Positions 1 through 8,208 of a stretch of 64,000 nt of DNA are shown here, piece after piece. The notes under the pieces are model-generated. The model did not search any database, was not told the DNA's origin, and saw only the letters and a list, made by a program, of their open reading frames with translations. Source of the DNA: Burkholderia catarinensis (GTDB lineage Bacteria; Pseudomonadota; Gammaproteobacteria; Burkholderiales; Burkholderiaceae); contig NZ_MDEQ02000014.1 of NCBI RefSeq assembly GCF_001883705.2, positions 174,731 through 238,730 of the forward strand, in the 5' to 3' direction. A program made the translations under genes and the position numbers. Position 1 is the stretch's first letter; every line of letters starts with the position of its first letter.

Positions 1-357
1 GGGTTGCTGTCGGGCGGCCAGCGGCAGGCCGTGAGCCTGCTGATGGCGTCGCTGCGGCCGTCGCGGATCCTGCTGCTCGACGAGCATACGGCCGCACTCG
101 ACCCGAAGACGGCCGCGTTCGTGCTGGAGCTGACCGCGCGCATCGTTGCCGAGAGCAAGCTGACGACGATGATGGTCACGCATAGCATGCGGCAGGCGCT
201 CGACTACGGCGACCGCACGGTGATGCTGCACCAGGGGCAGGTCGTGCTCGACGTGTCGGGCGACGCGCGCAAGGGGCTCGATGTGCCGGACCTGCTGCAG
301 ATGTTCGAGAACGTGCGTCACGAGCAGCTCGACGACGACGCGCTGCTGCTGGGCTGA
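1..357 (+). CDS. ABC transporter ATP-binding protein, C-terminal part
   Basis: The frame is open from base 1, so the gene starts upstream and only about 118 C-terminal residues are visible. Seen: an ABC signature (LSGGQRQ) at the very start, a Walker B run (ILLLDEHTAALD) and a switch histidine in MMVTHSM. The Walker A motif lies outside the window. The form DEHTAALDPKTA resembles ATPases that accompany PF04392-type substrate-binding proteins (putative tryptophan/tyrosine uptake systems). That assignment is from memory of the family and the substrate is unknown. It would act at the cytoplasmic face of the inner membrane with a permease encoded upstream. Confidence 0.8.
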   Translation, partial: GLLSGGQRQAVSLLMASLRPSRILLLDEHTAALDPKTAAFVLELTARIVAESKLTTMMVTHSMRQALDYGDRTVMLHQGQVVLDVSGDARKGLDVPDLLQMFENVRHEQLDDDALLLG

Positions 358-368
358 AGCAACGCGAT

Positions 369-408
369 CGGAGCGGCGCGATGCGGAGTGCTGCATCGCG
401 CCGCTCCG
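369..408 (+). terminator. Long hairpin after the ABC ATPase gene
   Basis: Two 16-base arms (369-384 and 393-408) are perfectly complementary around an 8-base loop. It begins 11 bases after the stop codon. No T-tract follows, so it may be a Rho-assisted terminator or an mRNA-stabilising hairpin rather than a classical terminator. Confidence 0.5.
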
Positions 409-576
409 GCTGCGGGCCGGTCGGCATGGATGGTCGGGCTCATTGGGCCCGGCACGGGAGACCGTGGCCCGGACGCGCCGCGGCATGGCGGTCGCCTGGG
501 CTTTTTCCCCTGGTTTTCCTCTGACGAAAGGCCGGTTTCTCGCCGGTGCTGTGCGAGGCGGGCGCATTGCCATATA

Positions 577-592
577 CTGTATATCCATACAG
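577..592 (+). promoter_or_regulatory. LexA (SOS) box of the imuA-imuB-dnaE2 operon
   Basis: The site reads CTGT-N8-ACAG, with both half-sites exact, inside a symmetric run (575-593). It ends 14 bases before the imuA start, so bound LexA would block the promoter. A TATACT at 573-578 is a possible -10. LexA control of imuAB-dnaE2 cassettes is established in other proteobacteria. Confidence 0.88.
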
Positions 593-606
593 TTGTGGGT
601 GGCGTC

Positions 607-1314
607 ATGCTCGCATCCTCCATTTCCCCCGAATCCCTTCATCCGTCGCTGTGGCGCGGTTCGCAACTCGCGCGCGGCGGCCCGCGCACGATCGACACGG
701 GTTTTGCATCGCTGTCCGCCGAGTTGCCGGGCGGCGGCTGGCCGTTCGGCGGGCTCGTCGAACTGCTGGCCGCGCAGCCGGGCTGCGGCGAGATGCGGCT
801 GCTCGCGCCCGCGCTCGCCCGCACCGTCAGCGCGCGGCGCCCGCTCGCGCTCGTCGCGCCTCCGCAGTCGCCGCATGCGACCGCGCTCGCCAGTCTCGGC
901 GTGCCGGCCGACGCGTTGCTGTGGCTGCGCGCCGGCAGCCGCACGGATGCGCTGTGGGCCGCCGAGCAGGCGCTCAAGACCGGCTGTTGCGGCGCGCTGC
1001 TGCTCTGGCAGGACGCGCGGCCCGATGCGCTGAGGCGCCTGCATCTCGCGGCCGCGCGCACGGGCGACACGCTGTTCGTGATGCTGCGCCCGCTGTCGGC
1101 CGCGCGGCAGCCGTCGCCGGCCGTGCTGCGCGTCGCGTTGCATCCCGTGCCGGGCGGCGTGTCGCTCGATATCGTCAAGCGTCGCGGGCCCGCGCGCAGC
1201 GAGCCGCTCGTGCTCGACCTGCCGTCGCCCATCGTGGAGAGCCGCTATGCGCGTCTTGCTCGGCATCCATCTGCCGCGCCTGCCGCTCGACGTGTGCGCC
1301 CCGCCGCCGTCTGA
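607..1314 (+). CDS. imuA: SOS mutasome protein ImuA (SulA/RecA-like)
   Basis: This 235-residue protein is the first gene of the imuA-imuB-dnaE2 operon. ImuA proteins are RecA/SulA-like accessory factors of damage-induced mutagenesis. Seen: the segment LPGGGWPFGGLVELLA near residue 40 resembles the RecA/SulA core, but no intact Walker A motif is visible, as is usual for the family. ATG 607 was chosen because it lies just after the LexA box; the frame is open further upstream, but that would run through the operator. The 3' end overlaps imuB by 68 bases, which suggests translational coupling. Expression should be SOS-induced. Confidence 0.85.
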   Translation: MLASSISPESLHPSLWRGSQLARGGPRTIDTGFASLSAELPGGGWPFGGLVELLAAQPGCGEMRLLAPALARTVSARRPLALVAPPQSPHATALASLGVPADALLWLRAGSRTDALWAAEQALKTGCCGALLLWQDARPDALRRLHLAAARTGDTLFVMLRPLSAARQPSPAVLRVALHPVPGGVSLDIVKRRGPARSEPLVLDLPSPIVESRYARLARHPSAAPAARRVRPAAV

Positions 1315-2752
1315 CGGCGGTGAGGGCGATGCAGGCGACGCGAACGACGCAGGTTGCGCGGTGCTCGAGCAGGGTGTCGTGCTGATCGCCGACGCGCCCG
1401 CGCGCCGGCACGGCGTGCGCGCAGGCATGAAGCGCGGCGGCGTGCTGACGCTCGCGCCGCACACGCGGCTCGTCGAACGCGATCCCGCGCGCGAGGCCGA
1501 CGCGCTGCGCGCGGTCGCGCTCGCGTTGCTGCGCTTCTCGCCGTGCGTCGCGCTCGACGACGAAGCCACGCTGATCGTCGACGTCGGCCCGAGCCTGCGC
1601 CTGTTCGGCGGCTTGCCGTCGCTGTGCCGTCAGGTGCGCGCGACGCTCGCGGCGCTCGGCTATGCGGCGCGCCTGTCCGCCGCACCGACCGGGCGTGGCG
1701 CATGGCTGCTGGCGCGCGTATCGGCCCGTGCGCGGATCCGGCGCCGGGTGGCCGGCCCCGCGTCGCTGGTTCGCACGCTCGACGGGTTGCCGTGCGTACT
1801 GCTGCCCGATGCGCGTCCGTATGCGGGCTGGTTCGACGGTCTCGGTTGCCGCACGCTTGCCGATCTGCGCGGCCTGCCGCGCGCGGGGCTGCAGCGCCGC
1901 TGCGGTCCCGCGCTGCTGGCCGCGCTCGATCGTGCGTACGGCGAGGCGGTCGAGCCGCTTGCGTGGATGGCGGTGCCGCCCGTGTTCGACGTGCGGCTCG
2001 AATTGCCGGAGCGCGTCGAATACGCGGAGGCCGTGCTGTTCGCCGCGCGGCGGCTCGTCGTGCAGCTCTGTGGCTGGCTGGCCGCGCGGCAATTGTCGCT
2101 GGCCGCGATGACGTTCGATCTCGAGCACGAGCGCGGCCGCCAGGCCGTGCCGCCGACGCCGCTCGAGCTTGCGTTCGCCGCACCCGTGCGCGACGAGGCG
2201 CACTTCATGCGGCTGCTCGGCGAGCGACTCGCGCGCGTCGAGTTGCCGGCCGCGGTGATCGCGGTGCGCCTGACGGCCACGCGCGTCGAATCGGTCGCGC
2301 CGCCGGCCGAGGATCTTTTTCCCGAACCGGGCGGCACGAAAGAGACGCGTGCGCGGTTGTTCGAGCTGCTGGTTGCGCGGCTCGGCGCGGAGAACGTATT
2401 GCGTGCGGCGCCCGTTGCCGATTACCGGCCCGAGGCCGCGAACCGCTGGTTGCCGCTCGATGCGCAGGCGGGCAAGCCGGCTGCCGGGCCGCCGGCCGTG
2501 CCGCCGAGGCCCGCGTGGTTGCTGGCGGAGCCGCTGCCGTTGTTGATGCGTGAGAACCGGCCGGTATTTCATACGCCGCTCAGGATGATGTCGTCGGTGG
2601 AGCGGATCGAGGCCGGGTGGTTCGACGGTCAGCTCGCTGCGCGCGATTACTGCGTCGCGCAGGACGAGGCCGGTGCGTGCTACTGGGTGTTCAAGGAGCG
2701 GGCGGGGAGCGAGGCCGAGCCGCGCTGGTTCCTGCACGGCCTGTTCGGGTGA
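1247..2752 (+). CDS. imuB: Y-family polymerase-like protein ImuB
   Basis: The 501-residue protein is related to DinB/UmuC. Known: ImuB is generally catalytically dead and bridges the beta clamp, ImuA and DnaE2. Seen: the N-terminal strand reads GIHLPRLPLDV where active Y-family enzymes have a catalytic aspartate, which fits an inactive polymerase. A palm/finger-like region covers roughly residues 1-200. QLSLA at residues 282-286 is a candidate clamp-binding motif. The gene starts inside imuA and stops 6 bases before dnaE2, so the three genes form one tight transcription unit. Confidence 0.9.
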   Translation: MRVLLGIHLPRLPLDVCAPPPSDGGEGDAGDANDAGCAVLEQGVVLIADAPARRHGVRAGMKRGGVLTLAPHTRLVERDPAREADALRAVALALLRFSPCVALDDEATLIVDVGPSLRLFGGLPSLCRQVRATLAALGYAARLSAAPTGRGAWLLARVSARARIRRRVAGPASLVRTLDGLPCVLLPDARPYAGWFDGLGCRTLADLRGLPRAGLQRRCGPALLAALDRAYGEAVEPLAWMAVPPVFDVRLELPERVEYAEAVLFAARRLVVQLCGWLAARQLSLAAMTFDLEHERGRQAVPPTPLELAFAAPVRDEAHFMRLLGERLARVELPAAVIAVRLTATRVESVAPPAEDLFPEPGGTKETRARLFELLVARLGAENVLRAAPVADYRPEAANRWLPLDAQAGKPAAGPPAVPPRPAWLLAEPLPLLMRENRPVFHTPLRMMSSVERIEAGWFDGQLAARDYCVAQDEAGACYWVFKERAGSEAEPRWFLHGLFG

Positions 2753-2758
2753 ACGGTC

Positions 2759-5700
2759 ATGGTTGCGGAATTCAGTTGGCTGCCCGATTACGCGGAGTTG
2801 TTCTGCCGTTCGAACTTTTCGTTCCTGCATGGCGCGTCGCATGCCGAAGAACTGGTCGAGCGTGCGGTGGAACTCGGCTATCGCGGGATCGCGATCACCG
2901 ACGAATGCTCGTTGGCAGGCGCGCCGCGGATGCATGTCGCGGCGAAGGCGAAGGGGTTGCCGCTCGTCATCGGCTCGTATTTCGAAGTCACGCCGGATGA
3001 AGTCGCGCCCGGCCACGATCCGGGCCCCGGTGCGTTCGGGCTCGTGTTGCTTGCGCAGAACCGCGAGGGTTACGGCAATCTTTCCGAGCTGATTTCGTGG
3101 CGGCGGATGGCATCGCCGAAGGGCACTTACAAGCTGACGTCGCGGATGCTGTCGGCGCCGCCTGCGGAGTTTGCACACTTGCGCGGCATGCCCGACTGCT
3201 TCGCGATTCTCGTGCCCGCCTATCCGGTGCGTGCCGACGTACTCGATGCGCAGGTCGCGTGGTTTCGCGCGATGTTCGGCGAGCGCGCGCGGCTCGGGCT
3301 CGTGCAACTGCAGCGCGCGCTGGATGGTGCGCAGCGCGAAGAGATTCGTGCGGCCGGCGAGCGGCGCGGCGTGCGCATCGTCGCACTCGGTGACGTGACG
3401 ATGCACCGGCGCTCGTGCAAGGAGTTGCAGGACGTGATGACGGCGATTCGCGTCGGCATGCCGGTTTCCGAGTGCGGGTATGCGCTTGCGCCGAATGCGG
3501 AACAGCATTTGCGTTCGCGGCAGCGGATCGGGCAACTGTATTCGCCGGATGAGATCGCGCAGACGTGCGCGATTCTCGATGCGTGTCCTTTCGAACTGGA
3601 CTCGCTTCGCTACGAGTATCCCGACGAGATCGTGCCGAAGGGGCTCACGCCGACGAGTTATCTGGAACAGGAAACCCGGGCAGGGGCGGCCGAGCGCTAT
3701 CCGAACGGCATTCCGGAGAAAGTGGCGAAGCAGATCCGGTATGAACTCGACCTGATCGCGAAGCTGAGCTACGAACCGTTTTTCCTGACCGTCTACGACA
3801 TCGTCAAATACGCACGCAGCCAGAACATCCTGTGCCAGGGTCGCGGCTCGGCGGCGAACTCGGTCGTCTGCTTCTGCCTCGGCATCACCGAGGTGAATCC
3901 CGAGCAGAGCACGATGCTGTTCGAACGCTTCATCAGTGCGGAGCGCGGCGAGCCGCCCGATATCGACGTCGACTTCGAGCATCAGCGCCGGGAAGAAGTG
4001 ATTCAGCATATCTACGAAAAATACGGACACAACCGCGCCGCACTTGCGGCCGCCGTATCGACCTATCGCCCGCGTGGCGTGCTGCGCGAAACCGGCAAGG
4101 CGCTCGGCGTCGATCCGATGCTGGTCGATCGCGTCGCGAAAGCGCACCGCTGGTTCGATGGCAGCCGCGACCTGCTGCAGCAATTCTCGACGATCGGGCT
4201 CGATCCCGAGACGCCGCTCATCCTGGCGTGGGCCCGGCTCGCCGCGCGGCTGCTGAACTTTCCGCGCCACCTGTCGCAGCACTCCGGTGGTTTCGTGATC
4301 AGCCGCGGCAAGCTCACGCGGCTCGTGCCGGTCGAGAACGCGGCGATGGACGGGCGGCGCGTGATCCAGTGGGACAAGGACGATCTCGAAGCACTCGGGC
4401 TGATGAAGGTCGACGTGCTCGCGCTCGGCATGCTGTCGGCGCTGCATCGCGCATTCGACATGCGTACCGCGTGGCGCGGGCCGCCGGAGCCGGATGGTGA
4501 GCCGTTCACGCTGAAGCACATTCCGCAGGATGACAAGGCGACCTACGACATGATCTGTCGTGCCGACACGGTCGGCGTGTTCCAGATCGAATCGCGCGCG
4601 CAGATGTCGATGCTGCCGCGCCTGCGCCCGCAGACTTACTACGACCTGGTGATCGAGGTTGCGATCGTGCGGCCGGGGCCGATCCAGGGCGGGGCGGTGC
4701 ACCCTTATCTGAAACGGCGCCAGGGAACCGAGAAGGTCAGTTATCCGAAGGAGGATCTGAGGCCTGCGCTCGAACGGACCTATGGGGTGCCGATCTTCCA
4801 GGAACAGGTGATGCAGGTCGCGATGATCGCGGCGGGCTTCACGCCCGGCGAAGCCGACCAGCTGCGCCGGGCGATGGCCGCGTGGAAGCGCAAGGGCAAT
4901 CTGGAGCAGTACCATCGCAAGATCGTCGACGGGATGCGGGAGCGTGGCTATCCGCCCGAATTCGCCGAACAGATCTTCGAGCAGATCAAGGGCTTCGGCG
5001 ATTACGGTTTCCCCGAGAGCCACGCGGCGAGCTTCGCCAAGCTGGCCTACGCGAGCAGCTGGCTCAAATGCCACGAACCGGCGATCTTCCTCGCCGCGCT
5101 GCTGAACAGCCAGCCGATGGGTTTCTATCCGCCGTCGCAGCTCGTGCAGGACGCGAAGCGCCACGGCGTGCAGGTCCTGCCGATCGACGTCACGCAAAGC
5201 AACTGGGAAGCATCACTCGAAGCGCTGCCCGACCAGCCGCCTCCCCATGGCCAGCCGGCCGTGCGGCTCGGCCTGTCGCTCGTGCGCGGTCTGGGCGAAG
5301 CGGCCGCGCGACGCATCGAAATCGCGCGCACGGCAGGCCCCTTCGAGCATGTCGATGCACTCGCGCGCCGCGCGCAGCTCGAACGCCGCGACCTCGAAGC
5401 GCTCGCCGCCGCGAACGCGCTCGCGACGCTCGCCGGCCACCGCCGCGACGCGCTATGGCAAGCGGTTGCGGCGGCGCCCGACCGCGACCTGCTCGCGGCC
5501 GCGCCGATCGACGAACCCGAAAAGCCCACGCTCGGCGCGCCGTCGGAAGCCGACGACATCCTCGCCGACTATCACACCACCGGCCTCACGCTGAACCGCC
5601 ATCCCGTCGCGCTGCTGCGGCCCGAGCTACGCGCGCGGCGGTTATCGTCCGCGGCCGAATTGCACGACCGTCCCGACGGCCGGCTCGCGCGCGCGTGCGG

Positions 5701-5962
5701 GCTCGTGACCGCGCGGCAGATGCCGGGCACCGCGAAAGGCGTGATGTTCATGACGCTCGAGGACGAAACGGGCTGCGTGAACCTGATCGTCCGGCCCGAG
5801 TTGCTCGCGCGGCAGCGCCGCGAAACCCTCGATTCGCGGCTGCTCGCGGCGTCGGGCGTGTGGCAGGTCGTGAGCGACGTCAGGCACCTGATCGCCCAGC
5901 ATTTCGAGGATCTGACGCCGTTGCTCGGCGGTTTGCGCACGTCGAGCCGGGAATTTCACTGA
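2759..5962 (+). CDS. dnaE2: Error-prone DNA polymerase III alpha subunit DnaE2/ImuC
   Basis: This 1067-residue C-family polymerase is the catalytic member of the SOS mutasome. Seen: the polymerase aspartates are in PDIDVDFE (D401 and D403) and KVDVLAL (D552), at almost the same numbering as E. coli DnaE. A helix-hairpin-helix and OB-fold region follows (GLVTARQMPGTAKG near residue 980). The N-terminal PHP domain looks non-catalytic: the usual VHSDYS-type ligand segment reads CRSNFS (residues 16-21). The start is 6 bases after imuB. It would make error-prone translesion patches after DNA damage. Confidence 0.95.
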   Translation: MVAEFSWLPDYAELFCRSNFSFLHGASHAEELVERAVELGYRGIAITDECSLAGAPRMHVAAKAKGLPLVIGSYFEVTPDEVAPGHDPGPGAFGLVLLAQNREGYGNLSELISWRRMASPKGTYKLTSRMLSAPPAEFAHLRGMPDCFAILVPAYPVRADVLDAQVAWFRAMFGERARLGLVQLQRALDGAQREEIRAAGERRGVRIVALGDVTMHRRSCKELQDVMTAIRVGMPVSECGYALAPNAEQHLRSRQRIGQLYSPDEIAQTCAILDACPFELDSLRYEYPDEIVPKGLTPTSYLEQETRAGAAERYPNGIPEKVAKQIRYELDLIAKLSYEPFFLTVYDIVKYARSQNILCQGRGSAANSVVCFCLGITEVNPEQSTMLFERFISAERGEPPDIDVDFEHQRREEVIQHIYEKYGHNRAALAAAVSTYRPRGVLRETGKALGVDPMLVDRVAKAHRWFDGSRDLLQQFSTIGLDPETPLILAWARLAARLLNFPRHLSQHSGGFVISRGKLTRLVPVENAAMDGRRVIQWDKDDLEALGLMKVDVLALGMLSALHRAFDMRTAWRGPPEPDGEPFTLKHIPQDDKATYDMICRADTVGVFQIESRAQMSMLPRLRPQTYYDLVIEVAIVRPGPIQGGAVHPYLKRRQGTEKVSYPKEDLRPALERTYGVPIFQEQVMQVAMIAAGFTPGEADQLRRAMAAWKRKGNLEQYHRKIVDGMRERGYPPEFAEQIFEQIKGFGDYGFPESHAASFAKLAYASSWLKCHEPAIFLAALLNSQPMGFYPPSQLVQDAKRHGVQVLPIDVTQSNWEASLEALPDQPPPHGQPAVRLGLSLVRGLGEAAARRIEIARTAGPFEHVDALARRAQLERRDLEALAAANALATLAGHRRDALWQAVAAAPDRDLLAAAPIDEPEKPTLGAPSEADDILADYHTTGLTLNRHPVALLRPELRARRLSSAAELHDRPDGRLARACGLVTARQMPGTAKGVMFMTLEDETGCVNLIVRPELLARQRRETLDSRLLAASGVWQVVSDVRHLIAQHFEDLTPLLGGLRTSSREFH

Positions 5963-6180
5963 CGCCACCGGCGCGTGCCGTCAGGCGATGCATACCAGTC
6001 GATTAAATTGGTTCTATTCTAGTCTCATATTCACACCCGAAACCAGACCGAACCGCGCACTGGAACTGTCCCCTTGCATACCACCCCGGGTAAATCCCTA
6101 TCCCGCACTCCGTTGTAAACAAAGGCTTTATCGATACTAAAACGCTTGCCGGGCAAGGCTTGCAGCGATTTCCCCATCTC

Positions 6181-6206
6181 TAATACCAGTTCGTTGACTG
6201 GTATTA
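6181..6206. promoter_or_regulatory. Inverted-repeat operator in the nag promoter
   Basis: Two perfectly complementary 10-base arms (TAATACCAGT at 6181-6190 and its complement at 6197-6206) flank a 6-base spacer. The right arm overlaps the -35 hexamer of the promoter at 6194-6221. The form is typical of GntR/HutC-family operators, and the downstream GntR protein is the obvious ligand. Binding is inferred. Confidence 0.75.
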
Positions 6207-6221
6207 TGGTGGTTATATAAT
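6194..6221 (+). promoter_or_regulatory. Sigma-70 promoter of the GlcNAc operon
   Basis: TTGACT (6194-6199) and a consensus TATAAT (6216-6221) are separated by 16 bases. Transcription would start near 6228, about 40 bases before the GntR gene. Overlap of the -35 box with the inverted repeat implies repression by occlusion. Confidence 0.75.
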
Positions 6222-6269
6222 GCGTTCACTTTCGACGGCTTGCGGTCGTCGTCCGACACCCGGAGGCAC

Positions 6270-7004
6270 ATGGAAACCGGCTGGTCCGAACTGGCGCCCG
6301 ATCCCCTCAGCGATACGCCGCTCTATCTGCAGCTCGCCCGCAACCTGGCGAGCGCGATCCACGGCGGCGCGTGGCGGGCCGGCGAGGCGCTGCCGTCGGA
6401 GCGGCTGCTGTCGGTGTCGGTCGGCGTGTCGCGGATCACGGCCCGCCGCGCACTCGCGCTGCTGGTCGAGCAGGGGCTGATCAAGCGGGCGCGCGGTGCG
6501 GGCAGCTTCATCACGCCGCGCGTCGCCGATCCGCTGTCGCGTCTCGTCGGCTTCAGCGCGAAGATGCAGCAGCGCGGCTTCGTGCCCGATTCGGTGTGGC
6601 TGTCGCGCAGGCTGCGCGCCGCGAGCCGCGACGAGATCACGCATCTCGGCCTTGCGCCGGGCGCGACGGTTGCCCGGCTCGAACGGCTGCGCCGCGCGGA
6701 CGGGATCGTGATGGCCGTCGAGCATTCGACGCTGCCGGCCGCGGTGGTGCCCGATCCGCAGGCGCTCGGCGCGTCGCTGTACGAATACCTCGACGCGCGC
6801 GGCATGACCGTCGTGCGCGCGCTGCAGCACTTTCGCGCGGCGAACTCGACGCACGAGATCGCGAAATGGATGGCGGTGAAGCCGGGCTCGGCGCTGCTCG
6901 TGATCACGCGCATCGGCTATGGCGCCGACCAGCGCGCGATCGAAGTGACCGAAACGTATTGCCGCGACGACTATTACGACTTCGTCGCCGAACTGAAACG
7001 CTGA
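6270..7004 (+). CDS. GntR/HutC-family regulator of GlcNAc metabolism
   Basis: The 244-residue protein has an N-terminal winged helix (residues about 10-75, with ITARRALALLVEQGLIKRA as the recognition part) and a C-terminal UTRA ligand domain. ATG 6270 follows CGGAGG at 6261-6266. Family and position, as first gene of an operon with nagA, suggest a NagR/NagQ/DasR-type repressor released by GlcNAc-6-phosphate or glucosamine-6-phosphate. It probably binds the inverted repeat at 6181-6206 and so controls itself and the operon. The effector is inferred from relatives, not shown here. Confidence 0.85.
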   Translation: METGWSELAPDPLSDTPLYLQLARNLASAIHGGAWRAGEALPSERLLSVSVGVSRITARRALALLVEQGLIKRARGAGSFITPRVADPLSRLVGFSAKMQQRGFVPDSVWLSRRLRAASRDEITHLGLAPGATVARLERLRRADGIVMAVEHSTLPAAVVPDPQALGASLYEYLDARGMTVVRALQHFRAANSTHEIAKWMAVKPGSALLVITRIGYGADQRAIEVTETYCRDDYYDFVAELKR

Positions 7005-7104
7005 CGCGCGAGACTGCCCGCGCGCGACATGCGTGAAGCAACGACACGGATTTTGCAAATCACGACGCGGAACGTCCGCGTCACCAGATCATCAAGAGAA
7101 CGTC

Positions 7105-8208
7105 ATGCTGACTGGCAACATCCTCACCCCCGACGGCTGGATTCACGGTTCGCTCGATAGCGCGAACGGCCGCATCACCACGCTCGACGGCACGCCCGCC
7201 GATCCCGCGAAGAACGACGCGCCGTACATCCTGCCCGGCTTCATCGACCTCCACGTGCACGGCGGCGGCGGTGCCGACGTGATGGAAGGCGGCGACGCGA
7301 TCGAGACGATCGCCCGCACGCACGCGCAATTCGGCACGACGAGCCTGCTCGCGACGACGATGACCGCGCCGCGCGACGAACTGATGCGGGTCGTCGCGAA
7401 CCTCGGCACCGTCGCGCGCACCCGCACGCCGGGCGGCGCGCGCGTGCTCGGCGTGCACCTCGAAGGGCCGTACATCAACCCCGGCAAGCTCGGCGCGCAG
7501 CCCGACGCGGCCGTGTCGGCCGTGCTCGACGAAGTGCTGAAGTACCTGTCGATCGCGCCGATCCGCGTCGTCACGCTCGCGCCGGAAATCGCCGGCCACA
7601 TCGAGATCATCGGCGAGATGGCCGCGCGCGGCGTGCGCGTGCAGCTCGGCCACTCGCTCGCGACCTACGACGACGCCGTTGCCGCGCTCAAGCACGGCGC
7701 ATGCGGCTTCACACACCTGTTCAACGCGATGTCGCCGCTGCATCACCGCAACCCGGGCCTGGTGGGCGCGGCGCTGGCGCACGCCGAATACGCGGAAATC
7801 ATTCCCGACCTGCTGCACGTGCACCCGGGCGCGATTCGCGCCGCGCTGCGCGCGATCCCGCGCCTGTACGTGGTGACCGACAGCACGTCCGCCACCGGCA
7901 TGCCCGACGGCGAATACCGGCTCGGCAGCCAGCACGTGACGAAGTGCCTCGGCGGCGTGCGTCTGGCCGACGGCACGCTCGCCGGCAGCACGCTGACGAT
8001 GGACCAGGCGCTGCGCAACCTCGTGTCGCTCGGCCTGCCGATCGCCGACGTGTCGAACCGGATGTCGCGCTATGCGGCCGACTACCTCGGCGTCGCCGAT
8101 CGCGGCCGCCTCGAGCGCGGCGCATGGGCCGACCTCGTGGTGTTCGATCGCGACCTGAACCTCACCGCGACCTACGTCGAAGGAGAATCGATTGTCGAAT
8201 ATGCTTAA
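7105..8208 (+). CDS. nagA: N-acetylglucosamine-6-phosphate deacetylase
   Basis: This 367-residue amidohydrolase converts GlcNAc-6-phosphate to glucosamine-6-phosphate and acetate in the cytosol. Seen: the metal-site HVH in GFIDLHVHGGGG (about residues 50-60), HLEGPYINPGKLGA, GHSLATYDDA, HLFNAMSPLHHRNPG, and a catalytic aspartate in VTDSTSATGM. ATG 7105 follows a weak AAGAGA. Its 3' end overlaps the next gene by 17 bases, so the deacetylase and deaminase are translationally linked. Length is normal for the family. Confidence 0.95.
   Translation: MLTGNILTPDGWIHGSLDSANGRITTLDGTPADPAKNDAPYILPGFIDLHVHGGGGADVMEGGDAIETIARTHAQFGTTSLLATTMTAPRDELMRVVANLGTVARTRTPGGARVLGVHLEGPYINPGKLGAQPDAAVSAVLDEVLKYLSIAPIRVVTLAPEIAGHIEIIGEMAARGVRVQLGHSLATYDDAVAALKHGACGFTHLFNAMSPLHHRNPGLVGAALAHAEYAEIIPDLLHVHPGAIRAALRAIPRLYVVTDSTSATGMPDGEYRLGSQHVTKCLGGVRLADGTLAGSTLTMDQALRNLVSLGLPIADVSNRMSRYAADYLGVADRGRLERGAWADLVVFDRDLNLTATYVEGESIVEYA

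Noticed and set aside
1175..5197. A 1340-codon open frame on the minus strand opposite imuB and dnaE2
   Set aside because: It is antisense to two recognised genes, its product is Arg/His-rich low-complexity sequence with no domain, and such frames are expected opposite GC-biased codons.
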